Assembly (NCBI GenBank): GCA_949025205.1
Contig: CARMXJ010000012.1
Span: 1 to 37,307, forward strand
Reading direction: 5' to 3'
Length of the DNA stretch: 37,307 nt
From: an uncultured Bacilli bacterium
GTDB taxonomy: Bacteria; Bacillota_I; Bacilli_A; RF39; UBA660
The notes beneath the pieces are model-generated. The model was not told where the DNA came from, ran no database searches, and saw only the letters and a program-made list of their open reading frames with translations. Of this stretch, positions 15,885 to 23,099 are shown one piece after another (positions within the stretch are counted from its first letter, which is position 1; each line of letters begins with the position of its first letter). The translations under genes were made by a program, and so were the position numbers.

Positions 15885-16180
15885 TGATTAAACATTTAGA
15901 ACAAAATGAAAATTTAGAAAATTTAGTAAAAACAGGAGTTTGGATAGTGGACTTTTATGCTGATTGGTGTGGTCCATGTAAGATGATGGGAAGTGTTTTA
16001 GAAGGAATGCAAGATGTAAATGTTATTAAAGTAAATACGGATATGCATCAGGAGCTTGCTCAAAGTTTTGGTGTTATGAGTATACCGACTCTTGTGTTTT
16101 TTAAAGAAGGGCGAGAAGTACGAAAAGAAGTTGGTTTTAAAGATGAAAGTGAAATACGAAATATTTTAAATGCAATTTAA
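15884..16180 (+). CDS. trxA: Thioredoxin
   Basis: The product has 98 residues, with the active site WCGPC (Cys29 and Cys32) inside VDFYADWCGPCKMMG and the cis-proline loop SIPTLVFFKEG. The conserved buried Asp is present in VDFYAD. It is slightly shorter than standard thioredoxin (about 105 residues) but complete in fold motifs. It reduces disulfides in cytoplasmic proteins. The start overlaps the cvpA stop by one base, so it is translated by coupling; no thioredoxin reductase gene is seen nearby. Confidence 0.93.
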   Translation: MIKHLEQNENLENLVKTGVWIVDFYADWCGPCKMMGSVLEGMQDVNVIKVNTDMHQELAQSFGVMSIPTLVFFKEGREVRKEVGFKDESEIRNILNAI

Positions 16181-16205
16181 AAGATGGCAGCGATTGTCAT
16201 CTTTT
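16179..16205. terminator. Terminator between trxA and the glycosyltransferase gene
   Basis: AAAAGATG (16179-16186) pairs with CATCTTTT (16198-16205), extended by weaker pairs inside. It is symmetrical enough (A run, T run) to serve both convergent genes and overlaps both stops. Confidence 0.7.
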
Positions 16206-17246
16206 GTATTTGGCAATTATTCTTTTAGCATCTTCAAGAGGCTCATAAGAGATTGTAGGGTAAAGGTTTTTTGCTAATTCTAAGTGTTCATTTAACAGAA
16301 TGATTCGTGCTCGGTATAATATGTCTTTTTCTGCTCTATTTTTTATTACTTGTGCAGAGATTAAATGGTGATAATCGTATTTTTGTTCCGTGTACTGTTT
16401 TAGCAGGTTTAAGAGTAACATTTGTTTTTTGAAGCCTAATGGTATCCAAGTGTCCGCTTCTAGTAAAACATATAAATAATTTGTTTTTATTATTTCTTCT
16501 AAGATTCTTTCATAAGAAGTATAAGTTCCTAATATCTGGCATCTTTCTTTTATTAATTCACAGATAGGGTATATGTCTACTATTTTTTCGTTGGGTATCA
16601 TTTTGTTAGAAAGGGTAATACTTCCTTTGTGTCTATAATAAAAATGTAAAACTTCATTGGTCAATATACTTCTTTTTACTTTTGTTAGAATTGGGTATAA
16701 AAAGGCAGCATCTTCAAAAATAAGATTTTTTGGAAATTTTTCTTCTTCTACTATAGAACGAGCATATAATTTGTTCCATACTGCACCTTTTTCGGTCAGT
16801 AAATATTCCTTATTTTTTTCGATATCAATTTGGGTGATAGTAACAGGTGTGTCCTTTTCTTTTTTTATATTTTGTTTAAATATTGTTTTGCTTTTTGCTT
16901 CTACTAATTGAGCATTATATTTTAATGCTAGAGTTACAAAAATATTTATAGCAGTTTCTTTTAAAGAGTCATCACTATCTAAAAAGCAGATATAATCTCC
17001 ATTTGCTTGTTCTAAGCCTTTGTTTCTAGATGCACCTACTCCTAGATTGCTAGGGTTATTCATAACTTTTATATTTTTATATGTTTTAGCGTATTCTTCT
17101 AAGATATTTTTAGAATTATCTCTACTTGCATCGTTGATAATGATAATTTCGATGTTTTTATAAGTCTGGTTTACAACAGAATCTAAACATCTTTTTAAAT
17201 ATTTTTCTGTATTGTAGACAGGTATAATAATAGATACAAGAGGCAT
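16197..17246 (-). CDS. Family 2 glycosyltransferase
   Basis: The product has 349 residues. The N-terminal GT-A domain has SIIIPVYNTEKYLKRCLDS, VVNQTYKNIEIIIINDASRD, LGVGASRNKGLEQANGDYI and the metal-binding FLDSDDSL (DxD type). A C-terminal 130-residue helical region follows, with no membrane helix, so it is a cytoplasmic or membrane-surface enzyme adding a sugar to a surface polymer or lipid. The substrate cannot be told. It starts one base after the yigZ-like stop, with its ribosome binding site (AAAGGAAG) inside that gene, so the two are co-transcribed. Confidence 0.9.
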   Translation of the reverse strand: MPLVSIIIPVYNTEKYLKRCLDSVVNQTYKNIEIIIINDASRDNSKNILEEYAKTYKNIKVMNNPSNLGVGASRNKGLEQANGDYICFLDSDDSLKETAINIFVTLALKYNAQLVEAKSKTIFKQNIKKEKDTPVTITQIDIEKNKEYLLTEKGAVWNKLYARSIVEEEKFPKNLIFEDAAFLYPILTKVKRSILTNEVLHFYYRHKGSITLSNKMIPNEKIVDIYPICELIKERCQILGTYTSYERILEEIIKTNYLYVLLEADTWIPLGFKKQMLLLNLLKQYTEQKYDYHHLISAQVIKNRAEKDILYRARIILLNEHLELAKNLYPTISYEPLEDAKRIIAKYKR

Positions 17247-17247
17247 A

Positions 17248-17607
17248 TTAATCTTCCTTTCTTTTTATCCCTTCTTTGGCAGTATTTAGATAAGCACGAA
17301 GTAAACCTCCAGCCCCAAGTTTTATACCACCAAAGTATCTTACAACGGCGATAAGGATGTGGTTTAGGTTTTCTTTTTCTATTAAATTGTAAAGAGGAGT
17401 ACCTGCAGTATTTGAAGGCTCTTTATCATCGCTTTTTCGGATGATGTTGTCTATTTTATAAGCATAGGGAATGTGTTTTGCTTTTTTATGTTCTTTTTTT
17501 AAGTTTTCTAAAATTGCATCGGCTTCTTCTTTGGTATTTATTTCGTAGCAATAAGCGATGAATTTTGATTTTTTTATTTCATAAGTATATGTATTTATTA
17601 ATTTCAT
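17248..17607 (-). CDS. YigZ/IMPACT family protein, single-domain form
   Basis: The product has 119 residues and the N-terminal IMPACT domain: KKSKFIAYCYEINTKEEADA, KAKHIPYAYKI, SDDKEPSNTAGTPLYNLI and the signature AVVRYFGGIKLGAGGLLRAY. The usual bacterial YigZ is about 200 residues with a second ferredoxin-like domain (DUF1949) that is missing here, the frame ending soon after the signature. The family is linked to translational control in eukaryotes; the bacterial role is unknown. Start ATG at 17607 with AGGTG upstream. It is first in an operon with the glycosyltransferase and divergent from uvrC. Confidence 0.9.
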   Translation of the reverse strand: MKLINTYTYEIKKSKFIAYCYEINTKEEADAILENLKKEHKKAKHIPYAYKIDNIIRKSDDKEPSNTAGTPLYNLIEKENLNHILIAVVRYFGGIKLGAGGLLRAYLNTAKEGIKRKED

Positions 17608-17656
17608 TTCTTAAAACACCTAGGCTATTATACCTTATTTTTTTCTAAATTTATAG

Positions 17657-17662
17657 TATAAT
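17657..17662 (+). promoter_or_regulatory. -10 element of uvrC
   Basis: TATAAT lies 24 bases before the uvrC start; no strong -35 is visible. Confidence 0.4.
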
Positions 17663-17685
17663 ATGGGTAGTTGGGAGGAGAGTCT

Positions 17686-19449
17686 ATGTTTAAGGAAAAA
17701 CTTTCTTTAGTACCTCATTTGCCAGGAAGCTATCAAATGCGAAATAGCGATGGTGTTATTATTTATGTTGGAAAAGCCAAAGATTTGCATCGAAGACTTT
17801 CTTCTTATTTTAATCGTACCCAAACAGGAAAAACAAAAAAAATGGTTTCTGAAATTGCAGATTTTACTTATATTGTAGCAGGAAGCGAATTAGAAGCTTT
17901 TGTGTTAGAACTTAATTTAATTAAAGAGTTTAATCCAAAGTACAATATTTTATTAAAAGATGATAAAAGTTATCCGTATATTGAATATATTTCGAAACCT
18001 TATCCGAAAGTGAAAGTATCTCGTTATTTGAATATAAAAAAACGTGAAAATAAAAAACTTTTTGGACCGTATCCAAATGCCTATGCTGCAAGAAGAATTG
18101 TCAATTTGTTAAATCGAATTTATCCTTTAAAAAAATGTGAAGGAGAAAAAAAAGAATTGTGTTTGTATTATCACATTCATGAGTGTTTAGGATATTGTAG
18201 TAAGGAACTAGATAAAGAAAAACTAGAAGAAATGGAAAAAGAGATTTTAAGTTTTTTAAATGGAAATGATAAAATTTTAACAAACCGTATGACTCTAAAA
18301 ATGGAAGAGTATAGTGAGGCTTTAAACTTTGAAATGGCTCTTGAAATGAAAAAGGAACTGGATTACATTAAAATTATTATGGATAAACAAAAAGTGGAGT
18401 TGCACGATTTCGTAAATCGAGATATCATTGGTTTTTTCTTCGATAAAGGGTATATCAGTGTACAAATTTTTTTCCTACGTAATGGAAAAATGGTAGGGGG
18501 AAAGTCGGAAATTTTTCCTATTATTAGTGAACTATCCGATGACTTAGATTATTATATTATGAATTTTTATAGCAAGCATGAAATTCCTAAAGAAGTATTA
18601 GTTTCGGAAGAGGTAAATCATGAAATTTTGGGAGAGTTATTAAATACAAAGTTTATTGTGCCAACAAGAGGACCAAAGAAAAAGTTACTTGAAATGGCCA
18701 ATATGAATGGAAAAATTAATTTAGAAAATGAACTTGAGCTGATAAAAAAAGATGAATATGTTACGGAAAGTGCCAATGAGGATTTAAAAAATTTGTTAGG
18801 CCTCTCTAATCTAAATCGTATTGATTTGTTTGATAACTCGAATTTATTTGGTAATTTTTCCGTGAGTGGAATGGTTGTGTTTAAAAACGGAAGACCTAGT
18901 AAGAAAGATTATCGAAAATTTAAAATACAAGTAGATAAAAACGATGATTATCATACGATGCAGGAAGTGATTTATAGAAGATACTACCGTATGATGCTTG
19001 AAAAAAGTGAAGTTCCCGACTTAATTATTGTGGATGGTGGAATTACCCAAATTAATGCTTGTAAAGAAATACTTAATGATTTGCATTTACATATTATGGT
19101 TTGCGGTCTTCGAAAGAATGACCATCATAGAACAAGTGATTTAGTAAGAGGAGATACTTATGAAGTATTAGAAATTGATAGAACTAGTAATTTGTTTCAT
19201 TATTTAACCCGGATGCAAGACGAGGTGCATCGCTATACCATTACTTATCATAGAACCATTCGAAGTAAAGGAAGTATATCTAGTGTTTTAGATAATGTAA
19301 GTGGAATAGGTGCCAAACGAAAAAAAGAGTTAATTAAACGTTTTGGAAGTGTTCTTAAGATGAAGCAAGCGAGTATGGAAGAACTAAACGAAATTTTACC
19401 AGAAGATGTTTCTAAAAATTTATATGCATTTTTAAAAGACTTTAAATGA
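17686..19449 (+). CDS. uvrC: UvrABC system protein C, excision nuclease
   Basis: The product has 587 residues. The ATG at 17686 has GGGAGGAG (17673-17680) in front of it. Domains in order are the GIY-YIG nuclease (PGSYQMRNSDGVIIYVGKA, about residues 14-90), a Cys-rich stretch (CEGEKKELCLYYHIHECLGYC split), the UvrB-binding helices (EYSEALNFEMALEMKKELD), the RNase H-like endonuclease (RIDLFDNSNLFGNFSVSGM, then PDLIIVDGGITQINA) and the C-terminal helix-hairpin-helix (VSGIGAKRKKELIKRFGS). It makes the 3' and 5' cuts around DNA lesions marked by UvrAB. uvrA and uvrB are not in the window. Confidence 0.97.
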   Translation: MFKEKLSLVPHLPGSYQMRNSDGVIIYVGKAKDLHRRLSSYFNRTQTGKTKKMVSEIADFTYIVAGSELEAFVLELNLIKEFNPKYNILLKDDKSYPYIEYISKPYPKVKVSRYLNIKKRENKKLFGPYPNAYAARRIVNLLNRIYPLKKCEGEKKELCLYYHIHECLGYCSKELDKEKLEEMEKEILSFLNGNDKILTNRMTLKMEEYSEALNFEMALEMKKELDYIKIIMDKQKVELHDFVNRDIIGFFFDKGYISVQIFFLRNGKMVGGKSEIFPIISELSDDLDYYIMNFYSKHEIPKEVLVSEEVNHEILGELLNTKFIVPTRGPKKKLLEMANMNGKINLENELELIKKDEYVTESANEDLKNLLGLSNLNRIDLFDNSNLFGNFSVSGMVVFKNGRPSKKDYRKFKIQVDKNDDYHTMQEVIYRRYYRMMLEKSEVPDLIIVDGGITQINACKEILNDLHLHIMVCGLRKNDHHRTSDLVRGDTYEVLEIDRTSNLFHYLTRMQDEVHRYTITYHRTIRSKGSISSVLDNVSGIGAKRKKELIKRFGSVLKMKQASMEELNEILPEDVSKNLYAFLKDFK

Positions 19450-19483
19450 GTTTTATAGTATAATAGTCTTGGTGGATAAAATG

Positions 19484-20617
19484 ATGAAGCTAGTAACACT
19501 CGATAAAGACAATAGTATTCAAGTAAAAGACCCTGTTCAATATTTTTTAGACCCCGATTTTATTTATATTCCTTTGCCAGACAAAAAAGAAAAATTAAAA
19601 AAAGAAAAGAACTGGAAAAAGGGGAGTTTATTGTACGACAATTTGTATTCACCAGTGTCTGGGAAACTTGTGAATATTACGAAATGCCTTCTTCCTAATG
19701 GAAAAAATGTAAATTGCTTGGTGCTTGCTAATGATTTTCAAGAGAAATCTGGAAAAAAGGTTGCCACAAGAAAAAAAATTAATAATTTATCGAAAGAGGA
19801 ATTTTTAGAGAGTATATTTGATTCAACATTAAAAAATAGGTTTCAAAAACAAGAAGAGGTAAGTACGATTGTGATTTCTGGGATGGATGATGAACCTTAC
19901 ATGGCAAATGAAAGTTCTATAGGTAGAAATCACGCAAAATTTATTTTAGAAACAGTAGATGCTTTATTGCATCTTTACCCCAATAGCAAAGCTTTCATTG
20001 TTCTAAAAAATACAGATAACGAAAGTATTATTGCTTATAATAGCTTTTTAGGAACTTACAAAAATATAATATTGAAAATGGTGCCAGATTTGTATTTGAT
20101 TGGCAAAGAAAAATTTTTGGTGCCTTATTTGCATATGCGAAAAAATTATGTGTATTTAAAGGGAAGTGAAGTATTTTCTTTGTATATAAATTTAAAAAAA
20201 CGTATTCCTGCTTTAGAAAAGTACATTACCATTACTGGAAATGCTATCGATAAACCTCAAGTGATTCGAACAAAATATGGGGTAAAGATTTTGGATATTT
20301 TAAACCGTTTTTATAAAGAAGATTTTAGTGGTGCTTCTTTTTATGTAAATGGTGTGTTACAAGGAAGAGAACTTGCTATTCAGGATGTGCTTGTTACTTT
20401 TGATTTTGAAGGCCTTGCAATAATGAAAAAGGAAGAAAAGAAGGAAAAAACTTGTATTAAATGTGGGAAGTGTATTGCCATTTGTCCTATTCGTTCGAAT
20501 CCATTAGTTGCTTATAAGACCGGCAAAAAGGTACGATGCATTGAATGTGGACTATGTTCTTATATATGTCCTTCCTATATTCCTTTACAAAATTATTTGA
20601 GTGGTGAAGAAAAGTGA
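19484..20617 (+). CDS. RnfC-like iron-sulfur protein lacking the NADH-binding loop
   Basis: The product has about 377 residues; the ATG at 19481 or 19484 follows GGTGG (19471-19475). The N-terminal part resembles the barrel-sandwich domain of RnfC (IYIPLPD, then LYSPVSGKLVNI). The middle part matches its 51-kDa-like region (STIVISGMDDEPYMANESS), but the glycine-rich G-x-G-G-A-G-F-P nucleotide loop expected just before is replaced by a charged stretch (DSTLKNRFQKQEE). A SLBB-like part follows, and the C-terminus has two 4Fe-4S motifs, CIKCGKCIAICP and CIECGLCSYICP. RnfC normally takes electrons at the cytoplasmic face of the Rnf pump. It overlaps the next, RnfD-like gene by four bases. I infer an electron-transfer role; direct NADH oxidation looks unlikely. 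Confidence 0.75.
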   Translation: MKLVTLDKDNSIQVKDPVQYFLDPDFIYIPLPDKKEKLKKEKNWKKGSLLYDNLYSPVSGKLVNITKCLLPNGKNVNCLVLANDFQEKSGKKVATRKKINNLSKEEFLESIFDSTLKNRFQKQEEVSTIVISGMDDEPYMANESSIGRNHAKFILETVDALLHLYPNSKAFIVLKNTDNESIIAYNSFLGTYKNIILKMVPDLYLIGKEKFLVPYLHMRKNYVYLKGSEVFSLYINLKKRIPALEKYITITGNAIDKPQVIRTKYGVKILDILNRFYKEDFSGASFYVNGVLQGRELAIQDVLVTFDFEGLAIMKKEEKKEKTCIKCGKCIAICPIRSNPLVAYKTGKKVRCIECGLCSYICPSYIPLQNYLSGEEK

Positions 20618-21492
20618 GTAAATTACATAAAATTATACGATTTCCTTTAGTTTATAAATACTATTTGTTATTCTTTTTCATTTACTGTTTTGGCGTTTAT
20701 AAAAATGGCTTTTTGCCTGTTTCTCAAGGTTTCTATCCTAAGAATCATATCCTTTTAGTGGCTTTTTATCCTATTATAGGATATATTCTTGGTTTTTGTT
20801 TTGATAAAATCTCTCATAACAAATGTGTTTTTAATAATCGTTTTTACGGGGTTTTGTTTTCTTTTCTTCTTCCTATTTCTACTTCCATTTATGTGTATTT
20901 AGGATTCTTATTTTCTTTTTTTCTTTTGCATACTGTTTTAGTTAGTAGAAAAGATTGGGATTTTAATGTACTTGTTTTTTTTAAACTTCTTTTGGTAGGG
21001 TGGCTTTATTATACAAAAACTTATTCCTATGCCAACCTTCTAGAAACTAGTGAAACCTTTGTCTATTCCTTTTTAGATGGTATTTTGGGATTTAATGAAA
21101 GTGGTCTTTTTACTTCTTCGGTTCTTCTTACTTTGGTATCTTTTCTAGTTCTTAGTTTTGATATGTATTATAAAAAAGAAATTCCTTTTTATAGTTATGG
21201 GGTTTATCTTCTTACTTTAGCAGGTTTTGCTATTTATAAAGGAGATATGGCCTTTTTGCTATCTCATATGTTATCCAGTACCATTTTGTTTGCTCTTGTG
21301 TTTGTAGCAACTTTGTCTTCTTTTTCTCCTTATTCGAGGAAAAGAAAAGCGATTTATGGTATTTTAATTGGTCTTCTTATCTTGCCATGCTCTTTATATT
21401 TTACTTTTTTTGAAGGAGTATATTTTGCTATATTGTTTGCTAATTTGGTAGTTCTATTTTTAAATGGGTTGCAAAGGATAATTTTGAAATAA
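20614..21492 (+). CDS. RnfD/NqrB-like membrane protein, divergent
   Basis: The product has 292 residues, with a GTG start overlapping the RnfC-like stop, and about nine membrane helices. Its order of helices and several short blocks fit RnfD: LDGILGFNESGLFTSSVLL (where RnfD has G-N-x-x-G-S-x-G-E-T-S), then IPFYSYGVYLLTLAG, HMLSSTILFALVFVATLSSF and the final FFEGVYFAILFANLVVLFL. The flavin attachment motif S-G-A-T is not seen, nor the A-T-D-x-V-T-S-P loop, which reads ATLSSFSPYS here. It should form a membrane partner of the RnfC-like protein. The remaining subunits (G, E, A, B) are not next to it; an IS200 element follows within about 150 bases. Confidence 0.65.
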   Translation: MSKLHKIIRFPLVYKYYLLFFFIYCFGVYKNGFLPVSQGFYPKNHILLVAFYPIIGYILGFCFDKISHNKCVFNNRFYGVLFSFLLPISTSIYVYLGFLFSFFLLHTVLVSRKDWDFNVLVFFKLLLVGWLYYTKTYSYANLLETSETFVYSFLDGILGFNESGLFTSSVLLTLVSFLVLSFDMYYKKEIPFYSYGVYLLTLAGFAIYKGDMAFLLSHMLSSTILFALVFVATLSSFSPYSRKRKAIYGILIGLLILPCSLYFTFFEGVYFAILFANLVVLFLNGLQRIILK

Positions 21493-21596
21493 ACAATAGT
21501 TAATATTACAGATTTTATTTTTGATTTGAATATATTTTAGAAATATTTGATTTGTTTCGTTTCTTTTGTTTTTATCGTTATATTTAGGAGTTATCT

Positions 21597-21716
21597 ATGA
21601 TTTTTGGACTGAAATTTGACCATAATGGAAATAGGTTTAGGCCACGTACTTCAGTACGTAAATTCTTAAAGAATTTAGAGACAATTTATTGTCGTCTTCC
21701 GAAAAAGGATATATAA
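21597..21716 (+). pseudogene. Short frame reading into the IS200 left end; possible interrupted gene start
   Basis: AGGAG (21586-21590) six bases before an ATG opens a 39-residue frame that begins MIFGLKFDHNGN and continues through the left-end hairpin of the insertion sequence to a stop at 21714. On the far side of the element the flank reads an open stretch ending at TAG. This suggests that a small gene was hit by the insertion, although a chance frame or a short leader cannot be excluded. Confidence 0.35.
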
Positions 21717-22228
21717 TAAACAGCCAAGAAGGCGATAAAAATGAGGAAATCAAGTCATGTACAATACGATATAGAGTATCATGTGGTATGGACAACAAAA
21801 TATAGATATAAAGTATTAACGGGAAAAATAGCATTAAGGGCAAGAGAATTAATACGTCAAAGTTGCAAAAGTATGAATGTAACAATAATAAAAGGTTCAG
21901 TAGGAAGAGAACATATACATTTGTTAATAAGTTGTCCGCCTTCGTTGGCTGTTTCGAAAATACTACAACAGTTGAAAGGCAAAACATCAAGAGTGTTATT
22001 ACAAGAATATAAAGAATTAAAGAAAAGGTATTGGGGTCAACATTTGTGGGCAAGTGGATATTTTTGTAGAAGTGTAGGAACAGTAACGAAAGAAATAATA
22101 AAAGAATATATAGAGAATCAAGAAGATGAATACGAAGAAAACTTTAAAATATTAGGTTGAGTTTACTCTTAACAATGTACTTCTAGTACTTTAAAAAGCC
22201 ATGTACTTTAGTGCATGGTAGTTTACAA
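21630..22228 (+). mobile_element. IS200/IS605-type insertion sequence (tnpA only)
   Basis: A single Y1 transposase gene is flanked by imperfect palindromes instead of long terminal inverted repeats. The left end has ACGTAC-TTCA-GTACGT (21644-21659); the right end has CCATGTAC-TTTA-GTGCATGG (22199-22218), with a smaller GTAC/GTAC hairpin at 22177-22190. A further hairpin GACAAT-TT-ATTGTC (21680-21693) lies in the tnpA leader, where IS200 elements often carry translational control structures. No tnpB is present. Exact ends are not determined; such elements make no target duplication. Confidence 0.8.
21741..22160 (+). CDS. tnpA: IS200-type transposase TnpA (Y1 HUH)
   Basis: The product has 139 residues, full length for the family. 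The HUH pair is in GREHIHLLISCPP, and the nucleophile Tyr is in the C-terminal helix VTKEIIKEYIENQ. The family starts with SHVQYDIEYHVVWTTKYRYK, seen here in full. It cuts and rejoins single-stranded DNA at the hairpin ends during replication. An AAGGCGAT ribosome binding site precedes the ATG. No frameshift or stop interrupts it, so the copy may be active. Its codon use is less AT-biased than that of its neighbours. Confidence 0.96.
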   Translation: MRKSSHVQYDIEYHVVWTTKYRYKVLTGKIALRARELIRQSCKSMNVTIIKGSVGREHIHLLISCPPSLAVSKILQQLKGKTSRVLLQEYKELKKRYWGQHLWASGYFCRSVGTVTKEIIKEYIENQEDEYEENFKILG

Positions 22229-22281
22229 TTCAATGGTTTTAATGTAGAATAGCAACCAATATTTGAAAGGAGAATTATATT

Positions 22282-22809
22282 ATGATTGTAAGAACAATTC
22301 AAGAAGATATATTTAAATCAGATGTAAAACATATAGCATTTGCGGTTAATGTAGAAGGTTTTAATGATTCAGGTTTTGCTGGACAAGTTTCAAGTCAATA
22401 TTGGAAGGAACTAGCAGATATTCCGGAGTTAAAAATTGGTACAGTCATATCAAAAACTGTAGGTGATAAAATATTCCATGCTTTAGTTTGTCATTCTTTA
22501 CATCAAGGATGGGGTGAAAATCAAGAAGAAATTATTAAACATTGTTTCGATTTAATTCCATCAAATGATGAACCAGTAGCCACAATTGCAATAGGTACTG
22601 GGTTGGTAGGAAAAATGAGTGGTGCTGATTTTGGCAAAATTGTTTGTGGTATGCATGATTCTAAACAACAAATTATTTTGCATGCTGGATGTACCTTAGA
22701 AGAAGTTATTCAAATATATAATAAAGAAAAGGAAAAACAAAGTTTAACAAACGAAAAAAATTTAGCATTAAAATTGTCCAGAACAATAAAAGGTTTATTA
22801 AAAAAATAA
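22282..22809 (+). CDS. Possible macro-domain-like protein
   Basis: The product has 175 residues and is soluble. The layout recalls macro (ADP-ribose-binding) domains: IQEDIFKSDVKHIAFAVN, a Gly-rich turn GFNDSGFAGQVSSQYWKEL, the strand and turn KIFHALVCHSLHQGWGE, then VATIAIGTGLVGKMSGADFG, which looks like the Gly-rich phosphate loop, and IILHA near the end. A charged helical tail of about 35 residues follows. The assignment rests on pattern only and I would not exclude another Rossmann-like fold. AGGAG before the ATG and a terminator after it mark a single-gene unit beside the IS200 element. Confidence 0.45.
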   Translation: MIVRTIQEDIFKSDVKHIAFAVNVEGFNDSGFAGQVSSQYWKELADIPELKIGTVISKTVGDKIFHALVCHSLHQGWGENQEEIIKHCFDLIPSNDEPVATIAIGTGLVGKMSGADFGKIVCGMHDSKQQIILHAGCTLEEVIQIYNKEKEKQSLTNEKNLALKLSRTIKGLLKK

Positions 22810-22830
22810 TATCGTATGAGTTTTAAACAC

Positions 22831-22850
22831 AATCGCAATACTGCGATTTT
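22831..22850 (+). terminator. Terminator of the macro-like gene
   Basis: AATCGCA-ATAC-TGCGATT followed by TTTTG. The remaining gap to 23099 holds only AT-rich sequence and the dnaG ribosome binding site. Confidence 0.75.
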
Positions 22851-23099
22851 TGTTTGTAAGAATTTAGAATGGAAGGTATAAGGAATTATTAATAAATATA
22901 CACAAGCAAAGTTTAAAAAATAAGCTGTTTTTAAAATAAAAATAGTTTTCAAACACTTGCTTTACATCTCGTTTTTTCTTAAAAAATGGACAAAATTTTA
23001 AAAATTATGCAAAAAATTAGCAAAATTTACATTTTTTTGCGTGAAAAAAAAGGAAATCTGTCTAGTAGGTGTAATATATATTAGTAGGAGGTTATTTTT

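Noticed and set aside
21637..22053. 138-residue reverse frame opposite tnpA
   Set aside because: It overlaps a certain transposase gene and the left-end hairpin; its hydrophobic composition is a by-product of the complementary strand.
22810..23099. Riboswitch or leader RNA before dnaG
   Set aside because: The stretch is AT-rich with no stable paired architecture beyond the upstream gene's terminator.
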